DNA from: Weissella koreensis KCTC 3621
Lineage (GTDB): Bacteria; Bacillota; Bacilli; Lactobacillales; Lactobacillaceae
Length of the DNA: 64,000 nucleotides
Direction of reading: 5' to 3'
NCBI RefSeq assembly: GCF_000277645.1
Contig: NZ_AKGG01000005.1
Coordinates: 409,251-473,250 of the forward strand
The first letter of the stretch is position 1, and each line of letters starts with the position of its first letter. A program made the translations under genes and the position numbers. The notes below the pieces were generated by a model. That model was not told where the DNA came from, did not search any database, and saw only the letters and a list, made by a program, of their open reading frames with translations. Positions 39,704 to 48,496 of this stretch are shown piece after piece.

Positions 39704-40435
39704 ATGTACGATTTTTATTTTATGGGTCAAAAAATTGTTAATTTAGAGCACGCTGATTATGATGAATATGAGCTATTGTTACGTAGTCATAGTGTTCCTG
39801 GATTTCCAGGTGCTTTGTATGCAGAAGCAACAAACACCGAAGAGCATCATCGCAATTATTTAGATTTTTTAGCCCAAGCCTTACCACAAATTTTGGAAAT
39901 GAACCCAAATAGTCTTTTTTCATTTAATTTGGATCAACAGGAGCTTGAATACGCAGGGACATATCAATTATTGAATTTAATCAAGCCAGAATTACGTGAT
40001 CGCTTAATTATTGAAATTACTGAAAATCCGGCTACTGATCGACAGTATGAATATACTACTGCAATTAATGTCGAAGCTTTTAAAGCAATTCATGAATTAG
40101 GATACAAAATTGCGCTTGATGATATGGAACAAGGGAATAATTCAATTGGTAATTTCTTGTTAGTTAAAGATTATTTGACACGAATCAAATGGTCTTTGGT
40201 TCATGTTCGTAATATTTTGGATGATGATCAAGTTACATTGATGATTCAGTTATTAAATACTATTACTATCGATAACCAATTAGACCTTGTAATTGAGGGA
40301 ATTGAAAAAGAAGAATTGTCTTCGTGGTTGAAGGATCATGATATTATCATTCAACAAGGATATCTTTTTGCAAAACCAAGTGATATTTTGCCTATTCCAT
40401 TGTTGATTGATGATCGTAAAAAAATTATTGATTAA
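39704..40435 (+). CDS. EAL-domain protein 2, tandem paralogue
   Basis: 243 residues, clearly duplicated from the previous gene: same start, YELLLRSHS, FNLDQQELEY, IIEITENP, ALDDMEQGNNSIGN, IKWSLVHV, VIEGIE and QQGYLFAKP. Proposed metal and substrate residues are all present, with the same ELL and altered loop 6 (DDMEQG). ATG 39704 follows TTTGGAGG; the in-frame TTG at 39686 overlaps that SD and is rejected. The gap to gene 1 is 42 bases, so the pair is probably co-transcribed. Cytoplasmic. Confidence 0.85.
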   Translation: MYDFYFMGQKIVNLEHADYDEYELLLRSHSVPGFPGALYAEATNTEEHHRNYLDFLAQALPQILEMNPNSLFSFNLDQQELEYAGTYQLLNLIKPELRDRLIIEITENPATDRQYEYTTAINVEAFKAIHELGYKIALDDMEQGNNSIGNFLLVKDYLTRIKWSLVHVRNILDDDQVTLMIQLLNTITIDNQLDLVIEGIEKEELSSWLKDHDIIIQQGYLFAKPSDILPIPLLIDDRKKIID

Positions 40436-40440
40436 TTTTC

Positions 40441-40476
40441 AAAGCATCGTCACAATTTTTGCGACGATGCTTTTAC
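40441..40476 (+). terminator. Terminator between the EAL pair and DGC2
   Basis: AAAGCATCGTC pairs with GACGATGCTTT around an 11-base loop and ends in TTTT. It separates the EAL pair from the cyclase that follows. Confidence 0.75.
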
Positions 40477-40500
40477 TATTTAATTAAAGAAGGAATGTTT

Positions 40501-41685
40501 ATGCTAGATATTTTAAGCCAATTATGGAGTTCAATTTGGCAATCGTTTTCTTATAATACATTACATGATTTCATAATTGTTTTAGGTTTGCTAGTGGTTG
40601 ATTTTATTTTAGTTTTTTCAAACCGTGGTCGCTTTAATTCTAGAGCGGAGCGAAGAAATATGAACCTCTTGGGTGGATTGATACCTATCATAACTGTTAT
40701 AAGTTTTCAGGCATATCTGATAGCCATAAATGGAGGTGTATTTTCTTTACCTCAAACTGATTTACAATTAGTAATTTTATATTATTTTTTGATTATGCTA
40801 GATAGTCGTGCTCAAATTTTATATGGGATTATTTTGTCCTTAGGATTATTTATTTATTTTTCAACCCAAACGACATTGAATCATTTTCAATTAGGTCTGG
40901 GAATGGTTGGTATAGTCTTAATAGCATTATCTACTTATTATGTTAATATGAATTCTAAAAAAATATTGGGTAATATGTTAGTTTATTTATTTTGGCTCAT
41001 AATTTGGGGAAGTTCATGGTGGATGGTGTTAATTTTAGGCCTTCGCGGTCAAACTATTTATAATTACGTGGCATTAATTGTTAAATTTATACTTTTGATG
41101 TCTGTTGTTCACTATTTAAATTATTTTGTACGGACTTCGTTAGACCGATATCTTAAAATTGAAAATGCTTCAAAAAAGGATTATTTAACTGGTGTGTTAA
41201 ATCGTGAAAGTTTTAATCAGGCCAGTGAAAGAGCCTTTCAGATGTTTCAGCTCAATCATAAAACTTTTAGCTTGATTATGTTTGATATTGATAAATTTAA
41301 ATCATTTAACGATACTTATGGTCATACAATTGGAGATCAAGTGCTGCAATTAGTGACCCGACAAACGCAATATGTTTTATCAAAGTCAGATTTAGACGGT
41401 CAGGCCTTTCGTCTAGGTGGAGAAGAATTTGGGATACTAGTATATTCATCAAAAGTTGATAAAGCAAAAGAATTGGCAAAGCAAGTTGCTATAAGAGTTA
41501 AGAGTAATCCTTTAGTAAATGAAGGAGTAGCCTTAAAATTGACCATTTCTATGGGAGTGACAGAGATAAATAAAACTGATAAAGAATTTAATGATGTTTA
41601 TCAACGAGCGGATAACGCCTTATATCATTCCAAAAATAATGGTAGAAGCTCAATTACAATTGATCAGGAAATAATAAAAATATAA
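40501..41685 (+). CDS. Membrane diguanylate cyclase (GGDEF), DGC2
   Basis: 394 residues from ATG 40501 behind AGAAGGA. An N-terminal sensor of about six membrane helices (to about 210) is followed by a GGDEF domain with FDIDKFKSFNDTYGH and GGEEF at about 306-310, both intact. The I-site position reads DLDG, so there is no RxxD. It is paralogous to DGC1 at 14039 (shared TDLQL motif in the sensor part). Lying between two EAL genes and the polymer operon, it likely supplies cyclic di-GMP to the receptor at 50554. Confidence 0.93.
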   Translation: MLDILSQLWSSIWQSFSYNTLHDFIIVLGLLVVDFILVFSNRGRFNSRAERRNMNLLGGLIPIITVISFQAYLIAINGGVFSLPQTDLQLVILYYFLIMLDSRAQILYGIILSLGLFIYFSTQTTLNHFQLGLGMVGIVLIALSTYYVNMNSKKILGNMLVYLFWLIIWGSSWWMVLILGLRGQTIYNYVALIVKFILLMSVVHYLNYFVRTSLDRYLKIENASKKDYLTGVLNRESFNQASERAFQMFQLNHKTFSLIMFDIDKFKSFNDTYGHTIGDQVLQLVTRQTQYVLSKSDLDGQAFRLGGEEFGILVYSSKVDKAKELAKQVAIRVKSNPLVNEGVALKLTISMGVTEINKTDKEFNDVYQRADNALYHSKNNGRSSITIDQEIIKI

Positions 41686-41690
41686 TAGAT

Positions 41691-41729
41691 AAAAAAGGAG
41701 CGTATCTCTAATGAGAATACGCCCTTTTT
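41691..41729. terminator. Bidirectional terminator between DGC2 and the epimerase gene
   Basis: GCGTATCTC pairs with GAGAATACGC, flanked by A-run and T-run arms. It sits between convergent genes. Confidence 0.8.
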
Positions 41730-41739
41730 ATTTTGCATG

Positions 41740-42858
41740 TTATTTATTATTAAATTCTTTTTGAATTGCATTAATGATATTAGTGGCAGCGTTACCATCG
41801 CCATAAGGATTTTTGGCATATGCCATTGCCTGATACACCTTGGGCTGCTCTAATAATTCAACCATCGCAGCTAAAACATTACTTTCTTTGGTACCAACTA
41901 ATTTAAGCGTACCAGCTTGAACACCTTCGGGACGTTCAGTAGTATCTCTTAAGACCAATACTGGTTTACCTAGTGAGGGTGCTTCTTCCTGAATACCACC
42001 AGAGTCAGTCATAATAAAGTAACTTTGAGCAGCTAAATTATGAAAGTCTATAACATCTAATGGTTGAATTAAATGTATTCGATCATGATTACCTAGTACT
42101 TCTTGTGCATATTTTTGAACTGTAGGACTAAGGTGAACGGGATAGACAACCTCAATATTTGGGAAAGTATCAACAACTTTACGAATCGCCTTAAAAACAT
42201 GTAACATCGGAGCACCTTGATTTTCACGACGATGCATGGTTACTAAAATCATTTTATGATTAGAATCATTTAATTGAAAGATCTGATTTTTATAGTTACT
42301 GTTCACGGTTTGTTTAAGCGCGTCAATGGCGGTATTGCCAGTAATATATATTTTATTAGGATTATGGTTTTCTTTAATTAAATTATCATAACTTTGTTGA
42401 GTGGGTGTAAAATAGACATCACTTAGTACATCCGTCATTTGACGATTCATTTCTTCAGGAAATGGACTATATTTATTCCATGTTCTTAAGCCTGCCTCAA
42501 CATGACCTAATTTTATTTGGTGATAGAAGGCTGCGATGCTAGCCGCAAATGTTGTAGTTGTATCGCCATGGACTAAGATTATATCTGGATGTTCTTGCTC
42601 AATGATTACATCTAACTGGGATAAAACCCGACTTGTAATTTGACTGAGTGTTTGGTTAGGCTTCATTATATTTAAATCAAAATCAGGCTTTATGTGGAAA
42701 ATGTCTAAAACTTGATCTAGCATTTGACGATGTTGAGAGGTGATAACGGTAATAGTTTCGAATACCTTAGGACGTTTCTTTAGTTCTAAAATAATTGGAG
42801 CCATTTTAATGGCTTCAGGGCGTGTACCAAAAATAGACATTACTTTGATTTTGTTCAT
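41740..42858 (-). CDS. mnaA: UDP-N-acetylglucosamine 2-epimerase (non-hydrolysing)
   Basis: Interconverts UDP-GlcNAc and UDP-ManNAc. The 372 residues show SIFGTRPEAIKMAPI at the N-terminus, VHGDTTTTFA, GHVEAGLRTWNKYSPFPEEMNRQMTD, TMHRRENQG, and DSGGIQEEAPSLGKPVLVLRDTTERPEG, all typical of WecB/MnaA. It is transcribed divergently from the polymer operon with only 134 bases between starts. UDP-ManNAc may also be used for wall teichoic acid linkage units, but its position suggests supply of ManNAc to the polymer made next door. Confidence 0.95.
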   Translation of the reverse strand: MNKIKVMSIFGTRPEAIKMAPIILELKKRPKVFETITVITSQHRQMLDQVLDIFHIKPDFDLNIMKPNQTLSQITSRVLSQLDVIIEQEHPDIILVHGDTTTTFAASIAAFYHQIKLGHVEAGLRTWNKYSPFPEEMNRQMTDVLSDVYFTPTQQSYDNLIKENHNPNKIYITGNTAIDALKQTVNSNYKNQIFQLNDSNHKMILVTMHRRENQGAPMLHVFKAIRKVVDTFPNIEVVYPVHLSPTVQKYAQEVLGNHDRIHLIQPLDVIDFHNLAAQSYFIMTDSGGIQEEAPSLGKPVLVLRDTTERPEGVQAGTLKLVGTKESNVLAAMVELLEQPKVYQAMAYAKNPYGDGNAATNIINAIQKEFNNK

Positions 42859-42992
42859 GTTATAGTTCCTTCCGTTTTGCTTTGACTAAACATATATAAC
42901 GCTTTAAAATGAATGCGTATATATAAATGATTAAGATTTAATTTTTTAATTATATATTAATTATAATACAATAAGAATATAGAGTGATGATA

Positions 42993-44120
42993 ATGAAAAA
43001 ACATAAAAATATCGTAATGTTAATTATAATTTTTGCTGTAATTATCATTTTTTTTGGAGTTCGTAGGGAGATTTACCAGAGCCATTTAATAAAAATAGAT
43101 AATGCTAATTTAGTGAAAAATAAAAAATTCAACAATTATCCAGAACAAACACAAAACTTAGTTGGTTTTATTAAAAGTAATTTATTAATCAAAGAGGGAA
43201 TTTACACTAATCCCTTCGCTAAAGTTAATGCTCAGAATACTAATTTAGCTACTGGTAAGGAAATGTTAACAGAATCATCAGGAATGTGGTTACAATACTT
43301 AATTGAAATGGATTCAAAAGACTCATTCCAAGATTTTTATAAAAATACCAAAGCAACTTTTTGGAAAAATGATCAGTTCAATTATCGTTATGATCCAAAT
43401 AATAAAAAATTATCCAATGTAAATGCAACATTAGATGATTTAAGAATTGTTCGAGCATTAATTATGTATGATCAAAGATATAAAACCGATTTTTATGAGA
43501 AAGATATCTCTGAAATTTATAACCACTTAAAAGGAACGGCGATTAAAGATGGGACAGTGCTGGACTATTATGACCCTGTATTGAAAAAAGGGTCAGCGAA
43601 TAGTAGCTTGGCCTATTATGATTTGGATACTTTAAGGGGCTTAGAACAAAGTAAGCCTGATCAAAGAAAATATGAACAGCAAATTAAAATTGTAGAAGAA
43701 GGTTATTTATCAGATGATTTCCCATTGTATGCCAGTAATTTTAATGTAAAAAGTAGGATTTATAGTTCAAATGATTTAAATACTTCGGAAGCTTTAGAAG
43801 TATTATTACATTTGGCACAAGTTGGAAAATTAAAGAATACAAGTCAAAAATGGTTAATTGAAAAGGTAGAGAACAAGACCTTGTTTAATAGTTATTCAAC
43901 GCAAGGCTCTCCGATTAATCACGATACATCAGTAGCTAATTATGCTTTAGCTGCTCAAATTTTTAAATTAACAAATGATAAAAAGCATTATCAAGATGCC
44001 ATGACGATCATTTGGCAGAGTCAGATTAAAAATGGTAAATACAAAGGCGGATTAGGGGATGTAAAAAGTAGGCAATTTTATTCATATAATAATTTAAATG
44101 CGTTGATTGCTGCTGAATAA
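42993..44120 (+). CDS. Membrane-anchored GH8-like glycoside hydrolase (BcsZ/PssZ-like)
   Basis: 375 residues from ATG 42993; the in-frame GTG 42984 and ATG 42987 are alternatives. An N-terminal membrane anchor (about 8-25) leads to an all-helical domain resembling the (alpha/alpha)6 barrel of GH8. TESSGMWLQYLIEMDS (candidate acid Glu) and NATLDDLRIVRALIMYD (candidate base Asp) correspond to the two GH8 catalytic segments. The last part, YSYNNLNALIAAE, also fits. By analogy with Listeria PssZ it would trim or degrade the polymer made by the operon it leads. The GH8 assignment is by motif only. Confidence 0.75.
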   Translation: MKKHKNIVMLIIIFAVIIIFFGVRREIYQSHLIKIDNANLVKNKKFNNYPEQTQNLVGFIKSNLLIKEGIYTNPFAKVNAQNTNLATGKEMLTESSGMWLQYLIEMDSKDSFQDFYKNTKATFWKNDQFNYRYDPNNKKLSNVNATLDDLRIVRALIMYDQRYKTDFYEKDISEIYNHLKGTAIKDGTVLDYYDPVLKKGSANSSLAYYDLDTLRGLEQSKPDQRKYEQQIKIVEEGYLSDDFPLYASNFNVKSRIYSSNDLNTSEALEVLLHLAQVGKLKNTSQKWLIEKVENKTLFNSYSTQGSPINHDTSVANYALAAQIFKLTNDKKHYQDAMTIIWQSQIKNGKYKGGLGDVKSRQFYSYNNLNALIAAE

Positions 44121-44147
44121 AAATATAATTACAAAGGCGTTAGTCTT

Positions 44148-45629
44148 ATGAAAATAAAAGTAGAGACAAAATTTTTAAGATTTATAACACCATCCATGTT
44201 GGCAGTAATTTTAACGATATTAATTGTAGGACCATTGTTATTTAGTAACAGTCCTCATGGATATGCTGATAATGGTGATTTCTGGCGAGTGATTTATCAA
44301 AATGGACTCTATCCTTCACGTAAAGGGGTTGGTGATACATATCAATATGTTTTACAACATTATAATATCATGCAGTATTTTAATGAGCATCCAACTGTGA
44401 TACATTCCTCTCAGAATGGTCTAGTAAAAATTGCGATTTGGATAAATGAATTTTTTTATAGTAAAACGGTTTTTGATATTAGATTTATGGGAGTTGTTTA
44501 CTTTGTACCATTTTGTGGAACTATTTATTTTTTGACAGAAGCTTTGACGTTAGGTAAAAGGAATTTTACGAATTACTTAATTGCTTTGCTAGTTGTATTT
44601 GTTTTTGCAGATTCATCTTTCACATTGTATATGAATTCTTTATTTGCTGAGGCCGGTGGGTATATTTTTATGCTTCTTGCTGCTGCCATGTTACTGTTAT
44701 GGAGTAGGCGACGTTATAAAAAAAATTGGTTATTAATTTTAACATATTTTATATGTGTGATTTTGTTTGTTTTTAACAAACAACAAAATGCTCCGTTAGC
44801 GTTAAGCTTTTTAGTTATATCGATGAGTTTGCTTTTAGCTCAAGGTTTGAAAAAATATCGAATTTATATTTTGTCAGGCATGTTAGCTATCTTGGTAACA
44901 GGAATTATAACGTTCCTTTTGATTCCAAAAGAGTTTAATGACATTAATATGTACCAAAGCTTTGCAAATGGTGTTGTTTTATACAACGACGCTGATCCAG
45001 GTAAACAAATCGAAAAAGAAGGTATTAACGGCCAATTTAGTCTGACACGTGGTGGAGCTTATAATCCTAAGAATTATTCTGATATAATGCCCCCAGAAAA
45101 ATATACCGAGAAACATTTAACTAATAAAATTAACACATTTTGGATTGTAAAATATTATGTTAAGCATTTTACGCAGTTTAAACGTCTATTAGATTTAGCA
45201 GCTGAAGATTTAATGGCTACGCAACCACAGGCAGTGGGTGATTATACTCGTCAGTCTGGAGCTAAGCCGTATAAACAGGTTAAATATTTCACGGGATTTA
45301 GAATTTTAATGAGAGCATTATTTCCACAAAAATTTTCCTTCTTAATTTTATTAACATTTACTTTGGCTTTCGTAAATTCTGTAGCGATGTATGATGATTT
45401 CAAAAATAAGAAGGTTAATAATCCTGGTACAACAAGATGGTTTATGGTCATGGGAATGATGAGCATGGCCATAGGTATTCCTATCATTTCCATAATAGGG
45501 GATGGTGATGCAGATTTAGCAAAACACCTTTTCTATGCTGATGTTGCGATTGACTTAATTTTGGTAATAACGATTTCAGATACACTTAATCATCAACTCT
45601 GGCATTTTAATACACAAAAAGAAGAATAA
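44148..45629 (+). CDS. Polytopic membrane protein of the Pss-like operon (PssA position)
   Basis: 493 residues with about ten membrane helices and one long loop (about 265-400). After the first helix there is a conserved-looking acidic stretch GYADNGDFWRVIYQNGLYP, reminiscent of the Asp motif in the first loop of GT-C-fold enzymes. In Listeria the protein in this operon position (PssA) is a membrane protein of unknown biochemical role. It could be a transferase that adds side-chain sugars or an export component. SD is weak. Confidence 0.65.
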   Translation: MKIKVETKFLRFITPSMLAVILTILIVGPLLFSNSPHGYADNGDFWRVIYQNGLYPSRKGVGDTYQYVLQHYNIMQYFNEHPTVIHSSQNGLVKIAIWINEFFYSKTVFDIRFMGVVYFVPFCGTIYFLTEALTLGKRNFTNYLIALLVVFVFADSSFTLYMNSLFAEAGGYIFMLLAAAMLLLWSRRRYKKNWLLILTYFICVILFVFNKQQNAPLALSFLVISMSLLLAQGLKKYRIYILSGMLAILVTGIITFLLIPKEFNDINMYQSFANGVVLYNDADPGKQIEKEGINGQFSLTRGGAYNPKNYSDIMPPEKYTEKHLTNKINTFWIVKYYVKHFTQFKRLLDLAAEDLMATQPQAVGDYTRQSGAKPYKQVKYFTGFRILMRALFPQKFSFLILLTFTLAFVNSVAMYDDFKNKKVNNPGTTRWFMVMGMMSMAIGIPIISIIGDGDADLAKHLFYADVAIDLILVITISDTLNHQLWHFNTQKEE

Positions 45630-45632
45630 GAT

Positions 45633-47219
45633 ATGTTCAAAAAAATATGGTTAGTTTTAATCACTTTAATTGTGGAAATGTTTTTATTCAATGCTGCGGG
45701 ACAGGCTGACACTAAACAACCTGTAGTTTTATTTATGTATGATTCACTTAATATTGATAATAATAAAGCGGAAAATGTATATTCACTTAATCGCCTATTA
45801 GTTAGTACAGGCTGTAATGTTCAAATGATGCAGATAGATGAATATCAAGCTGGCGAACTAGATGATGATAAATATGATGGCGTTGTAACCTTAATTAATT
45901 GGCCTGAGCATGAACAAAGTAATAAGGCGTTAGATGAAGACCGATTAAATTTCAATGGGATACAAATTCATATTGGAGATAATATGAATTTAAACGAAAT
46001 GAATGATATTAATGGGGAAACAATTAGCTACCATCAACGAGAGTTTATTCTTAAGGATCCAGATCGGAAAGTTGAACAACATTTACCGCAATTAGATAAA
46101 TTGACAGTTTTTGATCAATTGTCATCAGATACCACGACGATCGGTTCTTTAAAAATACAAGGTCAGGATCACGAATACCCATATGGAATTATTAGTCGTA
46201 ATCAAGGATACGTTCCTTATTATGCCAGTGATGATGATAGCACGTTTTTATTAGCAACGTTAATAAAAAGAATGTTTAATTTACCTAATAGAGTAAACCC
46301 GCCTTTATTGACGATTGGTGGAGTTACTCCGTATACTGATTTAGCTTTATTGAAGAAGATAACCAGATATTTAAAACAAACAAAGCGAACCTTTGCGATT
46401 TCAGCAACCATTTCCGACGGTAATTTTGATTTATATGCTTATCAAAAATTTGTAAATGAATTAAATCGTGTAACAAATAGCGGGGGACTCCTATTTATTA
46501 AAAATCCATATGTCGGTGATTCAGGTCCTAGTGATAGTAATATTGATAAATTACAAAGGCAAACACAGGATGGAGTTAATCATTTAATTGATAGAAATGT
46601 ATATCCAATTGGACTTGGACTTGACGAGTACTGGTTACGTGATAATACCTATAAAAAGGGTTATGGGGACTCTTCTAATACACAAATTTTATTTCCAAAT
46701 CCTAAACAATTTGGCTTTGCTCAACAAGATAATTATAGTAAAACGGTTAAAAATTCGATCTATGCGGTCGAGATGAATCAGATTAATTCCGATTTAAGAG
46801 GGACAACATTGAATAATGTTGATTTTCATGCAGATATCCCTTTGGCGATTACATTTGAAATGCCAGATAACACTAAAAAATTAAAACAATTAGAAAATGA
46901 AATTAAAAATATCAAATTTAAATTATTTACAAACGATGAAAATGATATTGAAACACAACTCTCAACTAGTGATCATGACATTGCCTACTCTAATCATCAA
47001 TATTTATTAGATAATAAAATAGCCAATAGGGATAATGTTAAGGTTACGATTAAAAGAGCGCCTAAATATCAACCAGTTGAAAACTGGGGAAATAAGTTTT
47101 TTAATAGTCAAAATCGGATAATGTGGTTCTTTTTTGGGATTACTTTTGTAATTTTAGGTATCTTTTTAGTAAAGGGAAGAAAAATATATTTGAAAATGTT
47201 CAAGCGCCATAATGATTAA
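45633..47219 (+). CDS. DUF2334-like polysaccharide-deacetylase-fold protein (PssB position)
   Basis: 528 residues with an N-terminal signal peptide (about 5-25), a large extracytoplasmic region, and a C-terminal membrane helix (about 490-510), so it faces the cell wall. TIGGVTPYTDLALLKKITRYL and FAISATISDGNF resemble DUF2334, a family related to polysaccharide deacetylases, but I do not see a complete His/Asp metal set. Start 4 bases after the previous gene. It probably modifies or guides the nascent polymer. Confidence 0.65.
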   Translation: MFKKIWLVLITLIVEMFLFNAAGQADTKQPVVLFMYDSLNIDNNKAENVYSLNRLLVSTGCNVQMMQIDEYQAGELDDDKYDGVVTLINWPEHEQSNKALDEDRLNFNGIQIHIGDNMNLNEMNDINGETISYHQREFILKDPDRKVEQHLPQLDKLTVFDQLSSDTTTIGSLKIQGQDHEYPYGIISRNQGYVPYYASDDDSTFLLATLIKRMFNLPNRVNPPLLTIGGVTPYTDLALLKKITRYLKQTKRTFAISATISDGNFDLYAYQKFVNELNRVTNSGGLLFIKNPYVGDSGPSDSNIDKLQRQTQDGVNHLIDRNVYPIGLGLDEYWLRDNTYKKGYGDSSNTQILFPNPKQFGFAQQDNYSKTVKNSIYAVEMNQINSDLRGTTLNNVDFHADIPLAITFEMPDNTKKLKQLENEIKNIKFKLFTNDENDIETQLSTSDHDIAYSNHQYLLDNKIANRDNVKVTIKRAPKYQPVENWGNKFFNSQNRIMWFFFGITFVILGIFLVKGRKIYLKMFKRHND

Positions 47220-47233
47220 TAGCATAGAAAGAG

Positions 47234-48496
47234 GTGACTAAAATTTCTATTTTAGATATTGCTTTATTTATTGCGATTATTTCCATTTGGGGAATTATGA
47301 TTGTGAATGTTATTTTGACCATTGCTGGGTATATTTATTATTTAAATTGGACTAATACACCAGCTCCACAACTAAAGAATGAAACTCCTTTTGTTTCTAT
47401 TATGGTACCTGCGCATAATGAGGGAATTGTAATTGTAAAAACAGTTCAATCACTATTAGCATTTGATTATCCTGCTGATAAATATGAAATCATTGTAATT
47501 AATGATAATTCAAATGACAATTCTGCTGAATTATTGAAAACTTTGCAACAAGTTAATCCGGATCGAAATCTGAAAGTGATTAATACCGATGCAGTAAATG
47601 GTGGGAAAGGGAAGTCAAATGCATTAAATATTGGATTAAAAAAAGCAAAAGGTTCCGTTATTTCAATTTATGATGCAGATAATACACCAGAACATGGAGC
47701 ATTGCGCTATTTAGTGGCCGAATTGATGGGACATGATGAATATGGAGCAGTCATTGGTAAATTTAGGACCAGAAATAAAAATGCTTCTATTCTAACCAGA
47801 TTTATTAATATTGAAACGCTATCATTTCAATGGATGGCTCAGGCTGGAAGACAACAACTATTTCATCTAGGAACAATCCCAGGCACGAATTATGTTATTC
47901 GGCGCGAGCTTATTGAAAAAGTTGGGGGATGGGATGAAAAAGCGCTAGCTGAAGATACGGAAATTAGTTTTCAAATCTACGGATTAGGGTATTTAATTAA
48001 GTTCCAACCATTGGCGGTGACTTGGGAGCAAGAACCTCAAACGATGGATGTTTGGTTCCACCAACGAACGCGTTGGGTTAAAGGAAATATTTATGTTGTG
48101 TTGAAGAACTTTAAGAAACTTTTTACTAAAGCATGTAAACACATTCGGTTTGATTTAGTATATTTTGCGTCAATATACTTTCTATTACTGACATCATTAA
48201 TTTTGTCAGATATTATTTTTGTATTATCAGTTGCAGGAATAACACATTCAACCTTAACAGGGTTTAGCAATGAATTATGGTTTGTTGCAATCTTGAGTTT
48301 CATTGTGACAACATTTATTACTATTACCACTGAAAAAGGCGAGATGAAAATAAGTAACTTGTTTATGATTGTTGCAATGTATTTAATATATAGTCAGATG
48401 TGGTTAGCAGTGGCGCTATACGGGATGGTGGGATATGTTAGAGAACAAATTTTTCATAAAGAAGCCAAGTGGTATAAGACTAAACGGTATAAGTAA
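47234..48496 (+). CDS. pssC: Processive family-2 glycosyltransferase (PssC/BcsA-like synthase)
   Basis: Synthesises and probably extrudes a polysaccharide. One N-terminal helix (about 8-32), a cytoplasmic GT2 domain, and three or four C-terminal helices (about 300-410); no PilZ domain. Catalytic elements are complete: VSIMVPAHNEG, the Asp in VINDNSND, DxD in YDADNTP, the acceptor-site Asp in LAEDTEIS, and QRTRW of the QxxRW motif. The GTG at 47234 lies inside the AAAGAGGTGA that should be its SD; an ATT at 47243, five bases after that SD, may be the true start. Synthase control must come through a partner, probably PssE. Confidence 0.9.
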   Translation: MTKISILDIALFIAIISIWGIMIVNVILTIAGYIYYLNWTNTPAPQLKNETPFVSIMVPAHNEGIVIVKTVQSLLAFDYPADKYEIIVINDNSNDNSAELLKTLQQVNPDRNLKVINTDAVNGGKGKSNALNIGLKKAKGSVISIYDADNTPEHGALRYLVAELMGHDEYGAVIGKFRTRNKNASILTRFINIETLSFQWMAQAGRQQLFHLGTIPGTNYVIRRELIEKVGGWDEKALAEDTEISFQIYGLGYLIKFQPLAVTWEQEPQTMDVWFHQRTRWVKGNIYVVLKNFKKLFTKACKHIRFDLVYFASIYFLLLTSLILSDIIFVLSVAGITHSTLTGFSNELWFVAILSFIVTTFITITTEKGEMKISNLFMIVAMYLIYSQMWLAVALYGMVGYVREQIFHKEAKWYKTKRYK

